Of a stretch of DNA of 26,822 nucleotides, positions 19,808 to 26,822 are shown piece after piece. The DNA is taken from contig WELA01007809.1 in NCBI GenBank assembly GCA_009602735.1, forward strand, positions 14,764 to 41,585, in the 5' to 3' direction. This stretch comes from Mesotaenium endlicherianum (lineage: Eukaryota; Streptophyta; Zygnematophyceae; Zygnematales; Mesotaeniaceae). Numbering within the stretch: position 1 is the stretch's first letter; each line of letters begins with the position of its first letter. The notes under the pieces are model-generated. The model was given only the letters and a program-made list of their open reading frames with translations. It made no database searches and was not told the DNA's origin. The position numbers and the translations under genes were made by a program.

Positions 19808-21601
19808 AGAGGGGGCAGGCTGCACCAGCCTGCCCTTGCACACATTTGAACAATGGACCAGCGGGCGGGCTGCAAGCAATAGCAGGTCACCCGCTTGCAC
19901 AAAGAGCAAGAGGGGGCAGGCTGCACCAGCCTGCTCTCGCACACATTGAACAAAAGGAACAGCCTCAGCGGGCGGGGTGCAAGCAACAGCAGGCCGCCCG
20001 CCCGTACAAACAACAAGCAGAGGGGGCAGGCTACACCAGCCTGCCCTTGCACACATTAAAGAAATGGAACAGCGGGCGGGGTGCAAGCAACAGCAGGCCG
20101 CCCGCCCGCACAAACAGCAAGTAGAGGGGGCAGGCTGCACCAGCCTGCCCTTGCACACATTTAAACAATTGACCAGCGGGCGGGCTGCAAGCAATAGCAG
20201 GTCACCCGCTTGCACAAAGAGCAAGAGGGGGCAAGATGCACCAGCCTGCCCTTGCACACATTGAACAAGAGGAACAGCGGGCGAGGTGCAAGCAACAGCA
20301 GGCCGCCCGCCCGCACAAACAACAAGCACAGGGGGCAGGCTACACCAGCCTGCCCTCGCACACATTAAACAAAAGGAACAACGGGCGGGGTGCAAGCAAC
20401 AACGGGCCGCCCGCCCGCACCAACAGCAAGCAGAGGGGGCAGGCTGCACCAGCCTGGACTTAAACACATTTGAACCATGGACCAGCGGGCAGACTGCGAG
20501 CAATAGCAGGTCACCCGCCTGCACAAAGAGCAATAGGGGGCAGGCTGCACCAGCCTGCCCTCGCACACATTGAACAAAAGGAACAGCAGGCGGGCTGCAA
20601 GCAACAGTTGGTTGCCCGCTCACACAAACAGCAAGCAGAGGGGGCAGGCTACACCAACCTGCCCTCGCGCACATTCAACAAGAGGAACAGCGGGCGGGCT
20701 GCAAGCAACAGCAGGCCGCCCGCGCGCACAAACAGCAAGCAGAGGGGGTAAGCTGCATCAGCCTGCCCTTGCACACATTTGAACAATGGACCAGCGGGCG
20801 GGCTGCAAGCAATAGCAGGTCACCCGCTTGCAAAAAGAGCAAGAGGGGGCAGGCTGCACCAGCCTACCCTCGCACACATTGAACAAAAGGATTAGCGGGC
20901 TGGCTGCAAGCAACAGCAGGCCGCCCGCTCACACAAACAGCAAGCAAAGGGGACAAGCTACACCACCCTGCCCTCGCACACATTCAACAAGAGGAACAGC
21001 GGGCGCGCTGCAAGCAACAGCAGGCCGCCCGCGCGCACAAACAGCAAGCAGAGGGGGCACGCTACACCAGCCTGCCCTCGCACACATTCAAAATTAACAG
21101 CGGGCGGGGTGCAAGCAACAGCAGGCCGCCTGCCCAAACAAGCAATAAGCAGAGGGGGCAGGCTGCACCAGCCTGCCTTCGCACACATTGAACAAATGGA
21201 TTTGCGGGCGGGCTGCAAGCAACAGCAGGCCGCCCGCTCACACAAACAGCAAGCAGAGGGGACAGGCTACACCAACCTGCCCTCGCACACATTCAACAAG
21301 AGGAACAGCGGGCGCGGTGCAAGCAACAGCAGGTCGCCCGCGCGCACAAACAGCAAGCAGAGGGGGCAGGTTGTACCAACCTGCCCTCGCACACATTCAA
21401 CAAAAGGAACAGCGGGCGGGGTGCAAGCAACAGCAGTCCGCCCGCCCGCACAAACATCAAGCAGAGGGGGCAGGCTGCACCAGCCTGCCCTCGCACACAT
21501 TTGAACAATGGACCAGCGGGCGGGCTGCAAGCAATAGCAGGTCATCCGCCTGCAAAAAGAGCAAGAGGGGGCTGGCTGCACCAGCCTGCCCTCGCACACA
21601 A
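19808..21601. repeat. GC-rich hairpin satellite, second copy
   Basis: About 17 units, the same ones as in 14821-16614. This probably represents the same chromosomal DNA assembled twice. Confidence 0.9.
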
Positions 21602-22450
21602 TGTCATGATTTATTAAGTCGAGGTTGTCGTATAAAAACCAAGCTCCACATTTGCGGAACATCAACCTAGGAAGGCCAACTTTGCATTGACTTTACGCAT
21701 CCGGGTGTTGACCTTTTCTAGAATTCCAAGTCACCAACGTGTAGCGCGTCGAAGCATCTTCCAAATGGCACCAATTTCGCGTCATTTGGTCAAGTATCGA
21801 GCGAGATAGGTGCGAGCTAGTCCGCGTTACCTACCGGTCCCTAGCGAATCTTTCCCAAGGCCCAAGTCGTGACTCAATGTCCCCAAAGGTGACATTGTTG
21901 GCTCTTCGTGACCCCAAGCTTTGTGCGCACAAATCCGCGAGCCCCTTAACCTACATAAGCTTTACATTTCCATGGTATATGTGCATCATTGAGGCTATAA
22001 CTTGGTGACTGCATCACCTACTCCTAGAGGAAGCTTCCTCAATTTCCAGATCCACTTTTGAGGCGCTATCTAGGTAGAATCACCCAAGGTAAGCTCGGCC
22101 AATGAGGGACACGTACCATATCCTACGCACCTTGCTTTGATTGGGATTGAGTTATGCTTAGCCTATAGGAGTGCTAGTACATGCCTTGTACACATTAGTG
22201 GACATAGGAGAGCATCCAAGAGTGACTACATGCACTGGATCCGCCACATACCCCGCTGGATTTCCAGGAGTATAAGTACTAAGAGATGTCCCTAGAAGAG
22301 ACATATTTTAGAAGTCCATTATGCCAGGTGTTAGTAACAGAGATTATTAGTAAAGCTTACACTTCTATCTCTTGTGTTTTCAGGACCACTTAGTTACTCT
22401 CTTGTGAAGAGCAAGCCCTCCAGGCTTCCAGTCACTTGAAGAACTTCACA
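21602..22450 (+). mobile_element. Candidate LTR, second copy
   Basis: Counterpart of 16615-17463, with the same satellite junction at its 5' end. Two independent insertions would not share the exact junction, so this is a duplicate of the same insertion and not the 3' LTR of the first element. Confidence 0.5.
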
Positions 22451-22652
22451 AGTGGTGAGCAAAGTCACAGCTTAAGCCCTTGCCATAGGACTACTCTGAA
22501 GATCATGATGTGCTTCCAGTGATCTTTTGGGCCATACTTCATTAGTTGTTTTCCTACCAGATTACAGTCTTGAGGTGCTCACTCTGGAGAGTACACATCC
22601 CTTACTTCTAAAAGATCTCTCTTTGCCTTCAAGCAATTAGAACCTTCAGCGT

Positions 22653-25600
22653 ATGCCTACCCGTAGTGGGCTTTCTTATCAGCCATACTACGAAGGGGTT
22701 AGTGGAGAAGACTCAGACTCAGATCTCAGCACTATCACTGAACCCGCCGAAGAAGAGCAACCTGCTCTCCAGCACACAGCATTTGCTTCTAAGCCATCTC
22801 CCCAGTGGGCTCACTACGATTTCTGGTATCCCATGGCAGGTGACCACGAGGTCAAGACTGACAGGTCTGCCTACCGCTTCAGCGGTAGGCCAGGCACCTG
22901 TGATCTGGAAGATACCATCTCGGAGTTTCAGGCTGACTTTGCGGCTGCAAAGCTCAAGACACCCACGCTGACTAAGCGCGACGTCTTTGACTCGCTTATG
23001 CGCTACCTCTCGCACGAGGCCCGCGACACCTTCCGTGAGAAGGAGGCCGAGCTCCGGACCCGCACTGAGCTTGTGGGTGACCCACCAGTGGCGACCCTGC
23101 TAGCTGATCCAGTGCAAGCCTTCTGGAACATCCTGAAGACAGAGTTCCAGGCTGCAACTGAAGAGAAGGTGTACGAGCTGCACCATTTCTTCCGACGCAA
23201 GAACGAGACTATCCGCATGATGTACCGCCGCTTGGTGCACCTCCGCCGCGATGTCGGCACTGTCACTGACCGGGAGGCCGCGGAGATCTTCTTGCGTGCC
23301 GTCGAGCCGCGTCTGAGGGAGAGGGCCGTAGTCCCCCTCATCGACCGCCACGCTTCAGAGTATTCTCTGGAGCAGGCCTACCTCTCCGTTGAGAAGCAGA
23401 GCTTGGCCGCCGCACGGAGAAACATTAGCGATCATGTGGGCTTAGCATCCGCGGGCGTGCGCCAGGAGGCCTCAGTGCTGCCGTCTTCTACGACGCGCAC
23501 GACGCCTGCCCGCCAGCCCCAGTCGTCGCAGCAGCAGCCTCAGCGCTCTCTGCTGCCCCAGCAGACGCAGCAGCGCGGAGCTACGCGTGGCCGCATTTCC
23601 ATGGCTGCCACTACGAGCGATTCCTGCTGGTCCTGCGGGAAGACGGGCCACTCACGCCAGAACTGCACTCTCGCGCAGAATGGCAAGCCCGGCGACTGCA
23701 CCTATTGTGGCAAGGCCGGCCACCTGCAGATCGTTTGTCTGCAGAAGAAGCGCGACGTCGAGAACGGACGCGCTCGCGACGGCCCTACGCCTTCAGCAGG
23801 ACAGCAAGGCGCACGCAACCCTCGTACGGGTGGCCGCCCCGCGATGACAGCAGCTACGGCCACGACGGACGCCGCATTGATGCCTGGAGCCGAATACTGC
23901 AGCTTCGACGACGTCAGCGACGCCCTCGTGGAGGCCAACGCGGAGATCGCTAGACTCCGTGGCCTCGTCGACGTCAATAACTACAACGCGTGCGAAGCAC
24001 TCCTCGCGTCCGCTCCACCGTCCTACGCCACGGCATTGACAGCTGGCGCACGCACAGCTTCACAGCGCACATCAGGCTCAGCGGCAGCCCCGCAGCCCCG
24101 CGCACGTTCGGGTTACGACGTAGCGCCCGTTGCCAGAGCTGCAGGCGCTCGCACAGGCAACTCTGCTAGCCCTGTGCGCACCGCTCTGACAGCTTTCAGC
24201 AGCGACAGCTGGAGTCCCGACAGACTGCCGGATGGCAGGTTGCACGACTGCGCGGTTGCGCCATCTCCCGGCGCAAGCTCGCGCGCACGCGGGCCAGCCC
24301 GCACGCCAGCCGAGGCCCCGACAGAGCCCCTGGCTTGCGCTTCCCTGCTGGCACCAGCAGGCCTCCCGTCGGCCCGCGTAGCGACAGCTGGCAGGCAGGG
24401 ACGGGGGCACCTGGCGGCGTGCACGGCTACAACTGGGCCGGCCGCAGCCTCCCTCTTCGTTCGTGCGGCACTCCCGTGCGCAGCTCTGCGCACAGGCAGG
24501 GACAGCCGGTCCCCGCTGGCTGCTGCAGACAGCAGGCTCCAGCAGAACCCGCCACATGGCACGTGCACGGCAGGCGAGGCCGCCTCTGCCGACAGCAGCA
24601 TGCACGCACGCACGCTGGCTCACACGCGCGCCCAGCGCACTGCGCTGCCAGGTCCACGGCACACCCGGCGACGCCACGCCGTCGTCACAGCGGCAGCTGC
24701 AGCTGCGCAAAGCAGCTGCACCCACGCGCTGCCAAGTGGCGCATGCGCGCAGGCCTGCACGGCCAGCGCAGCGACGGCCGCAGCGGCCGCCACCCTCGGT
24801 CAGCAGGGGGGGGTCCTGACTGCGCTGTGCGGCCGGATCGCCGGCAAAAGCGCCGACAGCGCACCCGCAGCTGCGCACATCCAGGGCTCAGCCCCTGCCG
24901 CGCACGTGCCGCCACTTGGCACGCGCGCATGGCCCGGCTCAGCCAGCGCTGATCGGACGGCCGCAGTCGCGATCCGCAGTAGGGGGGGGGCAACCCCGAC
25001 CACGCCGCACGGGCGGATTGCTAGTCCAGGCACCAACGGCGCTCCCGCGGCTGTGCGCGACCGGGGTTTATCCCCTGGCGCACACGTGCCGCCACTTGGC
25101 ACGCGCGCGCAGCCGGGACCAGCCAGCGCAGATCTGGCGGTCGGAGCAGCCACCCTCAGTCAGGGGGGGGCTATCCCGACCGCGCTGTGCTGCCAGACCT
25201 CCGTGCGGGGTCCTGCCAACGCACGTACGGGTGTGCGCAGCCAGGGCTTAAACCCTGGCTGCACACAAAACCCCAGCCCCGACGCATTTTGCGCCACCGG
25301 GGCTTCGGCGGGCGTACGCACCAGGGTGGGGGCACGACGAAGCTCGTCCGGGGCAGCCAAAGACGACGCCGACACCACGCTGGCGATTCGACCTCGCAGC
25401 CCCAGGAGCGACCAGGGCCCGCCACCTGGCAGCCCCCCAGCAGCCTATGTCACGCCGGCAGCGGCAGCCGTGACTGCAACTGTGCCGCCAGTCGGCACGC
25501 ATCTGCCGGTCGCGACCGACAGTAGCGGTCAAGGGGGGGGGCCCTTGACTGCGCCGTATGAACGAGGCATGGAGCCGGCTGCCGACGCCATAAGTACGGC

Positions 25601-26339
25601 CGCGCTCAGCCAGGGGCTGTCCCCTGGCACGCCTGCGCTGCCACGTGGCGCGTGCGCACGGTCCAGCACGCCCCGAGAGGACCGGGCAAACTCGGCTGAT
25701 GTTTTCAGCCCGAGGGCGGCACTCCCGACTGCGCCACGCGGTTGGATGTCCGATCGCGGTGCTGACGGCCCGCGCACGGCTGCGCACAGCCAGGGCCTAA
25801 ACCCTAGCTGCGCACAAAACCCCGGCAGCAGCCCAACGCAGGCTGCCGGGGGGCCGGTTAGCCCACGCATCGGGGGGAGGGCGCTGCGATCTTTGCCTGG
25901 GGCAGCCAAGATCGCTGGCGTCACTAGTTCGGCCACACAGCCCCTCGTCCCCCGCAGCTACCAAGGGGCGCCACTTGGCAGCCTCCTGGCAATCGATTCC
26001 GGCAGCAGGGCAACTCAGGCTGCCGCGGCACCGGCTAACGCACGCAGCAGGGGGGGGGCGCCGCGGAGGGCCGCTGTCGTGCTTCTGCCCGACGTCAGGC
26101 CCGCGCTGTCTCTCCGACGGCCCTGCAGGATGCGCGCCTGCGGTGGCGCACCTACCAGGATCACGCACGGGAGGAGCGTCCGCAGCCGCTCACTGACCGC
26201 ATCCCCAGCCTTACGCGTGAGTACGCAAACCGTGCTGTGGCCGCCCTCCGCATGGGGCCACATCAGCACAGCGCCGAGCGTACCTTCCCGCCGCCCGCTC
26301 AGCCCGGCACCCCCGCAATGGGGTGTCGCCCACTTCTGA
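22653..26339 (+). CDS. Retrotransposon Gag with long repeat-rich C-terminal extension, copy 2
   Basis: An open frame of 1228 codons. The capsid-type region is at about residues 60-250. Two intact CCHC zinc knuckles (325-338 and 349-362, the latter ending in Cys) would bind RNA in the nucleocapsid role. A predicted helix/coiled coil, DDVSDALVEANAEIARLRGL, lies near 418-440. From about residue 450 the protein is Ala/Pro/Gly/Arg-rich, and from about 713 it follows the DNA repeat at 24795-26060. The last 90 or so codons of this frame look non-coding, whereas the -1 frame from 26039 looks like real protein. The natural product is therefore probably Gag-extension fused to the methyltransferase by a frameshift near 26050, and the stop at 26337-26339 terminates the unshifted form. 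Protease and reverse transcriptase motifs are absent. Confidence 0.85.
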   Translation: MPTRSGLSYQPYYEGVSGEDSDSDLSTITEPAEEEQPALQHTAFASKPSPQWAHYDFWYPMAGDHEVKTDRSAYRFSGRPGTCDLEDTISEFQADFAAAKLKTPTLTKRDVFDSLMRYLSHEARDTFREKEAELRTRTELVGDPPVATLLADPVQAFWNILKTEFQAATEEKVYELHHFFRRKNETIRMMYRRLVHLRRDVGTVTDREAAEIFLRAVEPRLRERAVVPLIDRHASEYSLEQAYLSVEKQSLAAARRNISDHVGLASAGVRQEASVLPSSTTRTTPARQPQSSQQQPQRSLLPQQTQQRGATRGRISMAATTSDSCWSCGKTGHSRQNCTLAQNGKPGDCTYCGKAGHLQIVCLQKKRDVENGRARDGPTPSAGQQGARNPRTGGRPAMTAATATTDAALMPGAEYCSFDDVSDALVEANAEIARLRGLVDVNNYNACEALLASAPPSYATALTAGARTASQRTSGSAAAPQPRARSGYDVAPVARAAGARTGNSASPVRTALTAFSSDSWSPDRLPDGRLHDCAVAPSPGASSRARGPARTPAEAPTEPLACASLLAPAGLPSARVATAGRQGRGHLAACTATTGPAAASLFVRAALPCAALRTGRDSRSPLAAADSRLQQNPPHGTCTAGEAASADSSMHARTLAHTRAQRTALPGPRHTRRRHAVVTAAAAAAQSSCTHALPSGACAQACTASAATAAAAATLGQQGGVLTALCGRIAGKSADSAPAAAHIQGSAPAAHVPPLGTRAWPGSASADRTAAVAIRSRGGATPTTPHGRIASPGTNGAPAAVRDRGLSPGAHVPPLGTRAQPGPASADLAVGAATLSQGGAIPTALCCQTSVRGPANARTGVRSQGLNPGCTQNPSPDAFCATGASAGVRTRVGARRSSSGAAKDDADTTLAIRPRSPRSDQGPPPGSPPAAYVTPAAAAVTATVPPVGTHLPVATDSSGQGGGPLTAPYERGMEPAADAISTAALSQGLSPGTPALPRGACARSSTPREDRANSADVFSPRAALPTAPRGWMSDRGADGPRTAAHSQGLNPSCAQNPGSSPTQAAGGPVSPRIGGRALRSLPGAAKIAGVTSSATQPLVPRSYQGAPLGSLLAIDSGSRATQAAAAPANARSRGGAPRRAAVVLLPDVRPALSLRRPCRMRACGGAPTRITHGRSVRSRSLTASPALRVSTQTVLWPPSAWGHISTAPSVPSRRPLSPAPPQWGVAHF
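25237..25262. other. Perfect hairpin in the gag extension
   Basis: A 10-bp stem (gcagccaggg and its complement) with loop cttaaa, extended by a gtgt/acac pair beyond a two-base bulge. Confidence 0.85.
25528..25549. other. G-loop hairpin in the gag extension
   Basis: An 8-bp stem (gtcaaggg and its complement cccttgac) enclosing a loop of six G. It shows that the G-runs sit at palindrome centres. Confidence 0.8.
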
Positions 26340-26822
26340 CTCCTGTCTGCGCAGATGCTCTAGACGAGCGGCCTGGCGGCATCGTCCTCGTCGAGCTCTT
26401 CGACAGCATCGCCACCAGGTTGCTCGCGACCTTACAGGCCGGCATCCCGGTGCGCCGCTACGTCTACGTCGATTCTGATCCTGAGGCCCAGCAGGTGGCC
26501 CGTTGGCAGATGGCGTTGTGCCACGAGCGGTTTCCAGACCTCCTTCCCGCGCACGCATTCCGCCGCGCTCAGACAGACTGGCCTATGGACATCCGCCACA
26601 TCACCGTCGAGCATGTCACCCGCCTTGGGCCCATTGACCTCGTCATCGCCGGTTGGGAGTGCCAGGGCTTCTCCAGAGCCGGGCGTGGCAGGGCGCTCAG
26701 CGATCCCCGCACGGCCCTCTTCTGGCACTTGCTCCGTGAAAGGGGGAAGGGTGCGGGGAGTGCGCCCATACACACTCACGCACCCTCACCCGCGAGTGGA
26801 AGCGTGCACGAGGACCTTTCCT
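26039..26822 (+). CDS. C5-cytosine DNA methyltransferase domain of a retrotransposon polyprotein, 3' end outside window
   Basis: The frame opens after a TAA at 26036-26038, is -1 relative to gag, and stays open to the window end. From about 26095 it reads like protein, with a helical charged stretch LTREYANRAVAALRMG and then the methyltransferase core. Motif I is IVLVELFDSIATRLLATLQA (26381-26440), the AdoMet site. The acidic strand after it is RYVYVDSDPEA. Motif IV is GPIDLVIAGWECQGFSRAG, with the catalytic Cys codon at 26660-26662. DPRTALFWHLLRER follows. The order and spacing fit DNMT-type enzymes, which methylate cytosine C5 in DNA. Two oddities are Ser for the usual Gly in FDG and Glu for the Pro before the catalytic Cys. 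After about 26730 the family resemblance fades. There is no close ATG at the frame opening, so expression as a Gag fusion is likely. Confidence covers the family assignment, not activity. Confidence 0.82.
26050..26058 (+). promoter_or_regulatory. Candidate -1 frameshift site: 9-G run
   Basis: Nine consecutive G lie 12 bases after the last stop in the methyltransferase frame and just before that frame starts to look coding. A -1 slip here would join gag to the methyltransferase. A homopolymer length error or a disabling indel would look the same. Confidence 0.45.

Larger units (their letters stand above)
19808..24793. repeat. Copy 2 of the 4986-base repeat beginning after the N
   Basis: Matches 14821-19806 with an offset of 4987. 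The satellite and LTR parts look identical by eye. Differences appear sparsely in the leader and gag and become frequent in the last 450 bases. Confidence 0.93.
24795..26060. repeat. Degenerate ~180-bp tandem repeat with G-runs and palindromes, inside the gag frame
   Basis: G-runs of 8-9 bases at 24806, 24982, 25163, 25533 and 26050 are spaced 176, 181, 370 and 517 bases apart, and shorter G-runs or decayed units fill some of the gaps. Each unit also carries palindromes such as ccaggg...ccctgg and gtgcc...ggcac. In the gag frame the units encode variants of QGLSPG and HVPPLGTRA. The frame stays open through all of them. Confidence 0.75.

Noticed and set aside
19807..19849. Apparent C-terminal end of gag copy 1
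   Set aside because: These codons come from satellite sequence after the N and are not part of the protein.
19091..20674. 527-codon minus-strand open frame crossing the N
   Set aside because: It spans the assembly junction, is antisense to gag on one side, and is satellite on the other.
22653..26822. Protease, reverse transcriptase or integrase in the element
   Set aside because: No aspartic protease triad, RT YxDD-type motif or integrase zinc finger was found in any plus frame. They must lie beyond the window if present.
26730..26822. Continuation of the methyltransferase with motif VI
   Set aside because: The frame stays open but the residues are Pro/His/Ser-rich and unlike the family. 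An indel, intron or divergent insert is possible and cannot be resolved at the window edge.

Overview
The window looks like nuclear DNA of a land plant, probably a seed-free one such as a fern or lycophyte. The reasons are GT-AG introns, two plant-type housekeeping or secretory genes, and long stretches of transposons and satellite DNA. The lineage is inferred; no marker in the sequence fixes it.

Left part (1-5100): two same-strand host genes. The 3' end of a 3-mercaptopyruvate sulfurtransferase (exons 342-405, 682-749, 1411-1518) begins outside the window. It is followed by a complete three-exon secreted SOUL/haem-binding-family gene (2643-2980, 3841-4033, 4695-4958).

Middle (5100-13000): repeat-rich DNA. 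It holds a short-period minisatellite (about 5560-6375), a pyrimidine-rich 'ttgcctgctctc' array of about 1.7 kb containing a 645-bp internal duplication (6980-8670), and an intact PIF/Harbinger-type DDE transposase (8774-10051, +). A convergent multi-exon gene or gene remnant lies on the minus strand (10767-12998). One of its introns contains a first block of GC-rich hairpin satellite.

Right part (13105-26822): a satellite of about 101-105 bp per unit runs to 16614. Each unit contains a near-perfect hairpin. A putative LTR starts abruptly at 16615 and is followed by a retrotransposon gag gene (17666) that runs into a single N at 19807. After the N, the preceding 4986 bases (14821-19806) appear again at 19808-24793. 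This is best read as two contig ends that overlap but were not merged. The second gag copy continues past this point into a proline/alanine/glycine-rich, G-run- and palindrome-rich repeat domain. In the -1 frame it then continues into a C5-cytosine DNA methyltransferase domain (26039 to the window end). Protease, reverse transcriptase and integrase are not seen and would lie outside the window.

The main point of interest is the retroelement: a Gag protein whose next domain, across a 9-G frameshift-prone run, is a cytosine methyltransferase. The large repeat at the N should be treated as a probable assembly artefact before any biological reading of it.
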